Origin: an uncultured Actinomycetes bacterium
Lineage (GTDB): Bacteria > Actinomycetota > Acidimicrobiia > IMCC26256 > PALSA-555
Direction of reading: 5' to 3'
Length of the DNA: 12,125 nt
Assembly: GCA_937927875.1 (NCBI GenBank)
Contig: CALEYV010000054.1
Span: 1-12,125, forward strand
Positions 6,247 through 12,125 of this stretch are shown in pieces (positions within the stretch are counted from its first letter, which is position 1; each line of letters begins with the position of its first letter). Under the pieces are notes generated by a model. That model was not told the DNA's origin. It did not search any database and saw nothing but the letters and a program-made list of their open reading frames with translations. Made by a program: the position numbers and the translations under genes.

Positions 6247-7091
6247 CGGCTCGTGAGCTCGGCCACGAGCCGGTCGAGGGACGCCCGGTAGTCGGGAAGG
6301 AGCTCGATCCCGGATCGGCGAAGCGCCAGGTTGTCGAGCACCGAGTTCGCAGGCCGCGGCGCGGGGCGTGGCGGGTCGAGGTCCGCCGTCGCGATCGGCT
6401 GGACCCGCTGAGGATCGAGGCCGGCCGCCTCGAGGACGGCACGGGCGAACTCGTACCAGGTGACGGCGCCCTGGTTCGTCACGTGGAACAGGCCCGGCCG
6501 GCGCTCGGCGACGAGCCGCCGGATCATCGGCGCCGCGTCCTCGGCGAAGGTGGGGTGGCCGCGTTGGTCGTCCACGAAGCTGAGCCGATCGTGCTCGCCG
6601 GCGAGTCGCAGGATCGTCTTGACCATGTTGGAGCCGTGCCGTCCGCAGACCCACGACAGCCGAACGATCGTGGTGTCCGGGTTCTGGTCCGCCTCGCGCT
6701 CGCCCGCGAGCTTCGAGCGCCCGTACGACGATCGCGGGTTCGGCGCGTCCCACTCGGTGTAGGGCTCGGGCTTCGTACCGTCGAAGACGTAGTCGGTCGA
6801 CAGGTAGCAGAGATGGGCGCCGACGCGCCGAGACGCCTCGGCGACGTGGCGGGTGGCGAGCCCGTTGACGGCCAGCGCTCGCTCGGGGTCGGACTCGCAG
6901 GCGTCGACCGCCGTCCACGCGGCGGCGTGCACGACCGCGTCGGGCCGGGTTGCAGTCACGCAGGCCAGCACCGCTTCGCGCTCGGTCACGTCGAGGCGGC
7001 CGTGGTCGGCGGCCACGACGTCGTGGTCCGCGAAGGCCTGCCGCAGCTCGTGCCCGACCTGCCCGCCCGCGCCCGTCACCAGGACGCGCAC
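6243..7091 (-). CDS. rfbD: dTDP-4-dehydrorhamnose reductase (RmlD)
   Basis: This 282-residue reductase makes the final step to dTDP-L-rhamnose, reducing the 4-keto group with NAD(P)H. It shows the Rossmann motif GAGGQVG (7-13), AAAWTAVDACESD (56-68), STDYVFDG (98-105), the catalytic YGRSK pair Tyr123/Lys127, and the family's DDQRGHPTF (174-182). The length is normal for RmlD. The start is GTG, 4 nt after the rmlB stop, and the TGA overlaps the glycosyltransferase's GTG by 4 nt. The gene is therefore embedded in a tight operon. Confidence 0.96.
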   Translation of the reverse strand: MRVLVTGAGGQVGHELRQAFADHDVVAADHGRLDVTEREAVLACVTATRPDAVVHAAAWTAVDACESDPERALAVNGLATRHVAEASRRVGAHLCYLSTDYVFDGTKPEPYTEWDAPNPRSSYGRSKLAGEREADQNPDTTIVRLSWVCGRHGSNMVKTILRLAGEHDRLSFVDDQRGHPTFAEDAAPMIRRLVAERRPGLFHVTNQGAVTWYEFARAVLEAAGLDPQRVQPIATADLDPPRPAPRPANSVLDNLALRRSGIELLPDYRASLDRLVAELTSR

Positions 7092-7095
7092 CGCC

Positions 7096-8058
7096 CTAGC
7101 TGCCTCGTCGCTTCAGCGGCTCCCACCACCAGCGGTGGTCGCGGTACCAGGACACGGTCTGTTCGAGCGCGGCCGGGAAGTCCCACGCCGGCGCCCAGCC
7201 CAGCGCGGCCACCTTGGAGGTGTCGATCGAGTACCGCCGGTCGTGGCCGAGCCGGTCCGTGACGTACTCGATCATGGAGTCGTCCTGGCCGAGGAGCGCG
7301 AGGACGGCGTCGGTGAGCGCCCGGTTCGGCATCTCGTTGCCGGCGCCGATGTTGTAGATCTCGCCGTCGACGCCCTGGCGGAGGACGAGGTCGATGCCGG
7401 TGCAGTTGTCCTCGACGAAGCACCAGTCGCGCACGTTCATGCCATCGCCGTAGAGCGGGACCCGCTGACCGTCCAGCAGGTTCGTGATGAAGAGCGGGAG
7501 GACCTTCTCCGGATACTGGTAGGGCCCGAAGTTGTTCGACGACCGCGTCACTACCACCGGAAGGCCGTACGTCTCGCGGTAGGCGAGCGCGATGAGGTCC
7601 GAGGCGGCCTTCGACGCCGAGTACGGCGAGCGGGGACCGAGCTGGTCGGTCTCGGCGAAGGAGCCCTCCAGGATGGACCCGTAGACCTCGTCGGTCGAGA
7701 TGTGGAGGAAGCGCTGGACGCCGAGCCGGCGCGCGACGTCGCAGAGCACGTTCGTGCCGTCGCAGTTCGTCCGGACGAACTGATCCGGTGATGCGATCGA
7801 ACGGTCAACGTGGCTCTCCGCCGCGAAGTGCACGACGGTGTCGTGGCCGTCCAGCGCTGCCGCGACCGCGTCCCGGTCGGTGATGTCGCCCTTGACGAAC
7901 GCGTAGCGCGGGTCGTCGTCGAGCCCGCGAAGGTTGTCCAGGTTGCCGGCGTAGGTGAGGGCGTCGAAAACCGTGACGTCGTCGTCGGAGCTGCCGAGGA
8001 CATGCCGGACGTAGTTCGAGCCGATGAAGCCGGCGCCGCCGGTGACGAAGAGCCGCAT
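7096..8058 (-). CDS. rfbB: dTDP-glucose 4,6-dehydratase (RmlB)
   Basis: This 320-residue extended short-chain dehydrogenase converts dTDP-glucose to dTDP-4-keto-6-deoxyglucose, the second step of dTDP-rhamnose synthesis. It has the NAD+ loop GGAGFIG (7-13), DALTYAGNL (32-40), HFAAESHVDRS (77-87), the STDEVYG block (121-127) with the dehydratase Asp123/Glu124, and YSASK (Tyr146/Lys150). SNNFGPYQYPEK (174-185) and the NVRDW turn (208-212) are typical RmlB features. The ATG lies 2 nt after the rmlC stop (TGACCATG), and its own TAG is 4 nt before rmlD. Nothing in the sequence points to a sugar product other than the common 4-keto-6-deoxy intermediate. Confidence 0.97.
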   Translation of the reverse strand: MRLFVTGGAGFIGSNYVRHVLGSSDDDVTVFDALTYAGNLDNLRGLDDDPRYAFVKGDITDRDAVAAALDGHDTVVHFAAESHVDRSIASPDQFVRTNCDGTNVLCDVARRLGVQRFLHISTDEVYGSILEGSFAETDQLGPRSPYSASKAASDLIALAYRETYGLPVVVTRSSNNFGPYQYPEKVLPLFITNLLDGQRVPLYGDGMNVRDWCFVEDNCTGIDLVLRQGVDGEIYNIGAGNEMPNRALTDAVLALLGQDDSMIEYVTDRLGHDRRYSIDTSKVAALGWAPAWDFPAALEQTVSWYRDHRWWWEPLKRRGS

Positions 8059-8060
8059 GG

Positions 8061-8627
8061 TCAGGTCCGCAGCGCGAAGTGGGGTCGCCGCCCGGCCGGG
8101 AGGTCAGCCCGGACCGGGTTCGCCTGGTCGCGGGCGGAGAGGATCGGTTGCTCGATGCCCCAGTCGGCACCGATGGCGGGGTCGTCCCAGGCGACGCCCA
8201 GTTCGTCGGCGGGGTTGTAGTAGCCGTCGACGAGGTACGTGATGGTCATGTTCGAGAGCGCAGCGAACCCGTGCGCCACGCCGGGCGGGATGAAGATGCC
8301 GCGGTGGTCGTGGGTGCCGTCCGGGCGGGCGCCGAGGTCCAAGGTGAGCGTCGATCCATCGGTCGGGGACTCCTCGCGGAGATCGTGTAGCACGATCCGG
8401 GCGCGACCGAACGGCACATACCAGTAGTCGGCTTGGTGCAGATGGTAGTGGAGCCCCACGACGCAGCCCTCCTGGCGGTCAGCGCGGTTTGCCTGCACCA
8501 TCTCGCGGCCCTGCGGGAACCAGGAGCGCCGGTAGGTCTCGACGAACACACCGCGCTCGTCGCCGAACAACGCAGGGTCGGCGACGTACACGCCCGCGAT
8601 GGCGTCCGATTCGGTGACGGTCGGCAT
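8061..8627 (-). CDS. rfbC: dTDP-4-dehydrorhamnose 3,5-epimerase family cupin (RmlC-like)
   Basis: This 188-residue cupin epimerises C3 and C5 of dTDP-4-keto-6-deoxyglucose. The catalytic His is His60 in VVGLHYH (57-62). Tyr131 in TYLVDGYYNP and Asp167 in ILSARD correspond to the tyrosine and dyad aspartate of classic RmlC. FIPPGVAHGFAALS (112-125) is the usual cupin strand. The familiar AQGK segment is replaced by QADYWYVP (65-72), so the active-site lysine of classic RmlC is not seen. The ATG at 8627 follows an AAGGA-type ribosome binding site at about 8640-8645, 17 nt after the rmlA stop. The open frame continuing upstream lies inside rmlA and is discarded. The operon context makes an RmlC role likely; another sugar-nucleotide epimerase is the alternative. 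Confidence 0.88.
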   Translation of the reverse strand: MPTVTESDAIAGVYVADPALFGDERGVFVETYRRSWFPQGREMVQANRADRQEGCVVGLHYHLHQADYWYVPFGRARIVLHDLREESPTDGSTLTLDLGARPDGTHDHRGIFIPPGVAHGFAALSNMTITYLVDGYYNPADELGVAWDDPAIGADWGIEQPILSARDQANPVRADLPAGRRPHFALRT

Positions 8628-8639
8628 GGTCGGAGGTGT

Positions 8640-8645
8640 TCCTTC
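8640..8645 (-). promoter_or_regulatory. Ribosome binding site for rmlC
   Basis: On the minus strand GAAGGA overlaps the rmlA stop region and lies 12 nt before the ATG at 8627. The spacing is slightly long, but it is the best purine-rich match and supports the 188-residue start over the longer open frame. Confidence 0.4.
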
Positions 8646-9730
8646 TAGCCGAGGTCGACGTTCGAGTGGTCGCCGAGCATGAGACGGATCGCCAGCGGGC
8701 GCTTCCCGGATCGCGTGAGCTCGACCTCCCGGCCGATGAGCGAATCGGCGATTCCGCCGACCCCGACGATCCGGCTCCGCTCGAGGACGACCGAGTGGTC
8801 GAGCTCGGTGTCGACGATCTCGCAGTCGCCGGCGACCGACGTGAACGGGCCGATGTAGCTGTCGACGAGCCGAGTGTTGGGGCCGATGATCGCCGGACCC
8901 CGTACCCGCGAGCCGACGAGCTTCGCCCCGGCTTCGATGACGACTCGCCCCTCGATCGTCGACGCGTCGTCGACCTCGCCGAGGATCTTCGGCTCGAGGT
9001 GCTCGAGGATGTACCGGTTCGCCTCGAGCAGCGGGTCCTTCTTGCCGGTATCGATCCACCACCCCTCGAGCACCTCGTGGCGGACCTTGTGCCCGTGGTC
9101 GAGCAGCCACTGGATCGCGTCGGTGATCTCCAGCTCGCCTCGCCCCGATGGCGTGATCGAATTGACCGCCTCGTGGACGTGAGGGTCGAACAGGTACACG
9201 CCCACCAGCGCCAGGTCTGAAGGCGGGTCAGCGGGCTTTTCGACGAGTTCCAGCACGTCGCCGTCCTCGCTGACCGCGGCCACGCCGAACTGACGGGGGT
9301 CATCGACGTGGGCGAGCAGGATCTGCGCGACCGGTGCCGCGCTCCCTGCCCCGCGCTTCGACGCCTCGAAGCGCTCCACGAATCCGGCGAGGCCCTGCTG
9401 CAGCATGTTGTCGCCGAGGTACATCACGAACTCGTCGTCACCGAGGAACTCCCGCGCGACCAGGACACAGTGGGCGAGGCCCAGGGGCGCCGCCTGCGGC
9501 AGGTACGTGACGTCGACGCCCCACCGGGACCCGTCGCCGACCGCGGCCCGGATCTCGTCGCCCGTGTCGCCGATGATGATCCCGACGTCGCGGATCCCCG
9601 CATCGACCATGTCCTCGATGCCGTAGAACAGGATCGGTTTGTTCGCGACCGGCACCAGCTGCTTGGCGCTGGTGTGCGTGATCGGACGCAAGCGGGTGCC
9701 GGCCCCTCCGGCGAGGATCAAGCCCTTCAT
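8645..9730 (-). CDS. rfbA: Glucose-1-phosphate thymidylyltransferase, long form (RmlA)
   Basis: This 361-residue enzyme makes dTDP-glucose from dTTP and glucose-1-phosphate, the first step of the rhamnose pathway. The nucleotidyltransferase domain (1-240) has GGAGTRLRP (8-16), the LGDN metal/substrate site (105-108), EKP (164-166) and the GWWIDTGK block (223-230). Residues about 255-357 form a left-handed beta-helix tail of hexapeptide-like repeats, which ordinary 290-residue RmlA lacks. This is the 'long' StrD-like type common in actinobacteria. The ATG at 9730 is fixed by an in-frame TGA a few codons upstream. It is the first gene of the operon, and the hairpin-forming repeat at 9737-9756 sits 6 nt before it. 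The long type is also found in deoxysugar pathways of secondary metabolism, but here the complete rml set argues for rhamnose. Confidence 0.95.
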   Translation of the reverse strand: MKGLILAGGAGTRLRPITHTSAKQLVPVANKPILFYGIEDMVDAGIRDVGIIIGDTGDEIRAAVGDGSRWGVDVTYLPQAAPLGLAHCVLVAREFLGDDEFVMYLGDNMLQQGLAGFVERFEASKRGAGSAAPVAQILLAHVDDPRQFGVAAVSEDGDVLELVEKPADPPSDLALVGVYLFDPHVHEAVNSITPSGRGELEITDAIQWLLDHGHKVRHEVLEGWWIDTGKKDPLLEANRYILEHLEPKILGEVDDASTIEGRVVIEAGAKLVGSRVRGPAIIGPNTRLVDSYIGPFTSVAGDCEIVDTELDHSVVLERSRIVGVGGIADSLIGREVELTRSGKRPLAIRLMLGDHSNVDLG

Positions 9731-9736
9731 CGCGCC

Positions 9737-9756
9737 GATGATCGTAGGCGATCATC
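9737..9756. promoter_or_regulatory. Perfect 8-bp inverted repeat before rmlA, possible operator or leader hairpin
   Basis: GATGATCG and CGATCATC are exact reverse complements separated by 4 nt (TAGG). The right edge relative to rmlA lies 6 nt from its ATG. On the minus strand the repeat contains TACGAT, a TANNNT-type -10 box that ends 10 nt before the ATG, so it could be an operator over a near-leaderless promoter. If transcription starts further upstream it could instead form an RNA hairpin that occludes the start. No -35 box is convincing. Confidence 0.4.
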
Positions 9757-9923
9757 TCCGATGGACCCGATGCGGTCCCGCCCGAGCGCGGGTGGTCGCG
9801 TCGTTGGCGCGGTGTCGCAGCGTCTACGCCGGGGATCATCCGCGCTCAGGGGTTCGCTGTGTCCTCGCTCGCCGCGCTGGTCGTGGCTGGCGGCCGGCGG
9901 CGCCACCTACCATCTCCGATCAA
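9757..9923. promoter_or_regulatory. Divergent intergenic region between rmlA and the sulfotransferase gene
   Basis: This stretch of about 165 nt separates two divergent genes and must hold the promoter for at least the rhamnose operon. Plus-strand TACCAT at 9908-9913 is a TANNNT -10-like box ending 10 nt before the GTG at 9924. No Shine-Dalgarno precedes that GTG. The plus frame is open through here, but its translation is Arg/Cys/Pro-rich filler without family similarity. No tRNA or riboswitch-like pattern was seen. Confidence 0.45.
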
Positions 9924-10820
9924 GTGGTGGGGGTCCGAAGCGAATCTCGCGATCCTGATCGTCGGTCGCCTGGGTTCCCAGCCGCCGACCGGTGGGGCGT
10001 CCTTCACGTTCCGAAGACGGGCGGAACGGCGGTTCGTTCCGCGATCGCGGGGCACGTTTCTTGCTACATCGGCCCGCTCTATATCGACGAGACCCTTATC
10101 GCCGGCGCTGAGGTCGACGAGCTCCCCGAAGAGACGCGGGTGCAAGTCGCGCGACGTGGCGACCTCCGAGCGATCGACCGGCGATATCAGCTCGTCATGG
10201 GACACCACACCCCCGAATCGCTGCTTGACGGCGGCTTCGGCGGGCTCGGGACGCAGGTCCGTGAGCCGCGCGCGCGGCTCCTGAGCCTCTACCGGTATTG
10301 GCAGACGCTGCCTGACGCCATCATCGACAGCTGGGGCGTTTGGGGAACGACCGCGCTTCGCGCCGCGGCGCTCCCGTTGGAGCGGTTCCTGTCGTCGGCT
10401 CCCGCGTGGGTGGCCACGGATAACGCAGTTGCGCGCCAGCTCCTGAGCCTCGACGCCGTGCCGCCGCCCTCGGCCCGGCGACTGCTCGAGCGAGCGCTTC
10501 GGGGCGACGGGTATCGGACACTGCGGGACAACCTGCGAGTCGCGGAGTGGAGTCGCGACTCGCAGCGATTCGCAGATCGAATCTGCGAGGCGATCGGCGT
10601 GCCGACGACCGTCGTGGACCGAGTCAACGAGACGCCGGTGGTCCACGACGGCCAACGCCTCGGCCCGGTCGCGCTGGCGATGCTCGACGACCGCACCACG
10701 ATTGATCGTGAGCTGCTGGATCGCCTCATGGCGGACGGCTTGGTCGCCGCCCGATCAGTGGAGGACCTCGACACGGAGTGGAAGGAGACCGCGGAACGGT
10801 TGGGCTTCGGCCTGGACTGA
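9924..10820 (+). CDS. Sulfotransferase family protein (PAPS-dependent)
   Basis: With the GTG start at 9924 this is a 298-residue protein. VLHVPKTGGT (26-35) is the 5'-phosphosulfate-binding loop of sulfotransferases. REPRARLLSLYRYW (113-126) matches the 3'-phosphate-binding segment (R-x-P-x-x-R-x-x-S-x-Y). A late RVNET (233-237) also occurs in bacterial members. It would transfer sulfate from PAPS to a hydroxyl, often on a carbohydrate. No signal peptide or membrane helix is evident. The start is uncertain: GTG at 9927, 9792 or ATG at 9738 are in frame, but residues before 9924 look non-coding. The gene is divergent from the rhamnose operon and convergent with metH. Its third codon positions are less GC-rich than its neighbours', hinting at later acquisition. 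The acceptor is unknown; a rhamnose-containing glycan is an inference from context. Confidence 0.75.
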   Translation: MVGVRSESRDPDRRSPGFPAADRWGVLHVPKTGGTAVRSAIAGHVSCYIGPLYIDETLIAGAEVDELPEETRVQVARRGDLRAIDRRYQLVMGHHTPESLLDGGFGGLGTQVREPRARLLSLYRYWQTLPDAIIDSWGVWGTTALRAAALPLERFLSSAPAWVATDNAVARQLLSLDAVPPPSARRLLERALRGDGYRTLRDNLRVAEWSRDSQRFADRICEAIGVPTTVVDRVNETPVVHDGQRLGPVALAMLDDRTTIDRELLDRLMADGLVAARSVEDLDTEWKETAERLGFGLD

Positions 10821-10849
10821 TCGCCCGGTTCCTTTGGGGCGCTGATCAG
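10817..10849. terminator. Imperfect hairpin across the convergent sulfotransferase/metH stops
   Basis: CTGATC (10817-10822) pairs with GATCAG (10844-10849). GCCC (10823-10826) pairs with GGGC (10837-10840), leaving a 3-nt bulge (10841-10843) and a 10-nt loop. The stem includes both stop codons, so it could act as a bidirectional terminator for the two converging transcripts. There is no T-run on either side, so intrinsic termination is doubtful. Confidence 0.3.
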
Positions 10850-12125
10850 GCGATGAAGTACTTGGCCTCCGGGTGCGGGACGATGATCGCCGACGTGGTC
10901 TGCTCGGGGTCGAGCTGGTACTCCTCGGTGAGCCGGACACCGATCTGGCCAAGGTCGAGCAGGTCGTCGAGCTTGGCCTGGTCTTCGAGGTCGGGGCACG
11001 CCGGGTAGCCCCACGAGTACCGGGAGCCCCGATACTGCTGACGGAACAGGCCGGTCAGCGTGGGGCCGTCCTCGTCGGCGAAGCCCCACTCCTCACGGAT
11101 GCGCCGGTGCCAGTACTCGGCAAGCGCCTCGGTCATCTCGACCGACAGCCCGTGCACCAGCAGGTAGTCGCGATACTGGTCGGCCGCGAACAGCTCCCGC
11201 TCGCGCTCGGTTGCCTTCTCGCCCATGGTCACCACATGGAAGGCGGCGTAGTCGGCGTCGCCGGACTCGACGGGCCGGAAGAAGTCCGCGATGCAGAGAT
11301 GTCGGTCCTTGCGCTGGCGGGGGAACGTGAAGCGGAGCCGCTCGCTCCGCCGGTCGTCGTCGGTCCACACGACGAGGTCGTTGCCGTCGGCGTTGGCGGG
11401 GAAGTATCCCCAGACGACGGCCGGGACGAGCGTCCCCTCGGCGTGGGCGACGGCGAGCTGCTCGCGCAGGAGCGGTTTCAGACGCGCCTTGAACGCCTCG
11501 TCCGGCTCGGGCTTGCCGTCGTGCCGCTCGGGTCGGAACTGCCACTGGTTCCGGAACAGTGCCGTCTCGTTCAGGTAGGCGGCGATGTCGTCGAGGGCGA
11601 TGCCCTTCGCGACTCGGGCGTCGAGGAACGGCGGCGTGAAGATCGGCACGTCGCGCGCCACGTCGGACGGATCAGACGTCGGCTGGTCGGTCCCGACGCG
11701 CTTGGCGCGGGCCGGCAGGTCGCGACCGCCGGGCGCCCGCCCGAAGTCAGCGTCGAGGGTGCCGGCCCGCTTGCCGGTCATCAGCGCCTCCATCGTCCGC
11801 AGGCCCTCGAAGGCGTCCTTGCCGTAGAACAGGCGGCCGTTGTAGATGCCTCGGAGGTCCTTCTCGACGTAGGTGCGTGTGAGCGCGGCGCCGCCGAGCA
11901 GGACCGGGATCTCGGCCAGCCCGAGCGTGTTCAGCTCTTCGAGGTTCTCGCGCATGATCAGCGTGCTCTTCACGAGGAGCCCGCTCATCCCAATGGCGTC
12001 GGCCTCGACCTCCTTGGCCTTGTCGACGAACGACTGCAGCGGTGCCTTGATTCCGATGTTGTGCACCTCGTAGCCGTTGTTGGTGAGGATGATGTCGACG
12101 AGGTTCTTGCCGATGTCGTGCACGT
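10846..12125 (-). CDS. metH: Cobalamin-dependent methionine synthase, C-terminal part, truncated by window edge
   Basis: The fragment covers the last 425 residues of MetH, which methylates homocysteine using methylcobalamin. It begins in the cobalamin-binding domain at VHDIGKN, whose His (fragment residue 2) is the lower cobalt ligand. The domain continues with GMSGLLVKS (45-53) and LLGGAALTRTYV (75-86) to about residue 115. Residues about 160-425 are the SAM-binding reactivation domain, with VVWGYFPAN (236-244), CIADFF (277-282), the RYSWGYPACPDLEDQ block (368-382) and HPEAKYF (417-423). The first GTG of the visible frame is the internal Val of the DVHDIGKN motif, not a start. Homocysteine, folate and cap domains lie beyond the right edge. 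The sequence is intact to its TGA. It converges with the sulfotransferase gene with only 25 nt between stops and appears unrelated in function to its neighbours. Confidence 0.96.
   Translation of the reverse strand, partial: VHDIGKNLVDIILTNNGYEVHNIGIKAPLQSFVDKAKEVEADAIGMSGLLVKSTLIMRENLEELNTLGLAEIPVLLGGAALTRTYVEKDLRGIYNGRLFYGKDAFEGLRTMEALMTGKRAGTLDADFGRAPGGRDLPARAKRVGTDQPTSDPSDVARDVPIFTPPFLDARVAKGIALDDIAAYLNETALFRNQWQFRPERHDGKPEPDEAFKARLKPLLREQLAVAHAEGTLVPAVVWGYFPANADGNDLVVWTDDDRRSERLRFTFPRQRKDRHLCIADFFRPVESGDADYAAFHVVTMGEKATERERELFAADQYRDYLLVHGLSVEMTEALAEYWHRRIREEWGFADEDGPTLTGLFRQQYRGSRYSWGYPACPDLEDQAKLDDLLDLGQIGVRLTEEYQLDPEQTTSAIIVPHPEAKYFIA

Noticed and set aside
6247..6918. 224-codon N-terminal extension of the glycosyltransferase
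   Set aside because: It is out of frame within rmlD and low-complexity Arg-rich. The GT2 fold begins right after the GTG at 6246.
8628..9110. 161-codon extension of the RmlC reading frame
   Set aside because: It lies within rmlA in another frame. A ribosome binding site and normal family length support the ATG at 8627.
9639..9923. Longer start for the sulfotransferase (ATG 9639 or 9738, GTG 9792)
   Set aside because: It would overlap or abut the rmlA start, and the added residues are Arg/Cys/Pro-rich without similarity to sulfotransferases. The start remains the least certain in the window.
9846..10655. 269-codon minus-strand frame opposite the sulfotransferase
   Set aside because: The plus-strand product has both PAPS-binding motifs, while the minus-strand translation shows no recognisable domain.
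44..12125. CRISPR arrays, tRNA or rRNA genes, native insertion sequences
   Set aside because: No regularly spaced direct repeats, tRNA-like cloverleaf signatures, rRNA sequence or transposase genes were seen.

Overview
The window looks like a contig from a very GC-rich actinobacterial genome, probably metagenomic. Nearly every codon in most genes ends in G or C. The gene order E2 acyltransferase then lipB then lipA, the 'long' RmlA type, and GTG/TTG starts with 4-nt overlaps all fit Actinomycetota. An Acidimicrobiia-like lineage is my guess, not something the sequence proves. The first 43 bases are not genomic. They are the P7 side of an Illumina Nextera (Tn5) adapter, including what I recognise as the N703 i7 index, so the contig starts at a tagmentation site inside a gene.

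Left block, plus strand (44-4852): the catalytic C-terminus of a 2-oxo acid dehydrogenase E2 subunit overlaps by 4 nt a 540-codon gene that encodes both enzymes of lipoyl assembly in one chain, LipB (octanoyltransferase) followed by LipA (lipoyl synthase). The substrate protein, the enzyme that octanoylates it and the enzyme that inserts sulfur are therefore consecutive and probably co-translated. A PPOX-fold flavoprotein-like gene, an M24 (Xaa-Pro) peptidase and an unrecognised multi-pass membrane protein follow in the same direction with short gaps or a 1-nt overlap.

Middle block, minus strand (9730 down to 4927): a compact operon rmlA-rmlC-rmlB-rmlD-GT2 encodes all four steps from glucose-1-phosphate to dTDP-L-rhamnose plus a family 2 glycosyltransferase, the likely rhamnosyltransferase. 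It converges on the left block at about 4853-4926. Its RmlC belongs to a divergent cupin form lacking one familiar active-site lysine. Its glycosyltransferase carries an extra beta-rich segment between the two GT-A motif blocks.

Right block: divergent from rmlA is a PAPS-dependent sulfotransferase-like gene (about 9924-10820, plus strand) with noticeably more A/T-ending codons than its neighbours. The shared intergenic region holds a perfect 8-bp inverted repeat just upstream of rmlA. The sulfotransferase converges with the 3' part of metH (cobalamin-dependent methionine synthase, minus strand), which runs off the right edge. An imperfect hairpin spans both stop codons at that junction.

The most notable item is the LipB-LipA fusion coupled to its E2 substrate gene. 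Next is the pairing of a complete rhamnose operon with a divergent sulfotransferase, which could point to a sulfated, rhamnose-containing surface glycan. I saw no CRISPR array, tRNA, rRNA or native insertion sequence.
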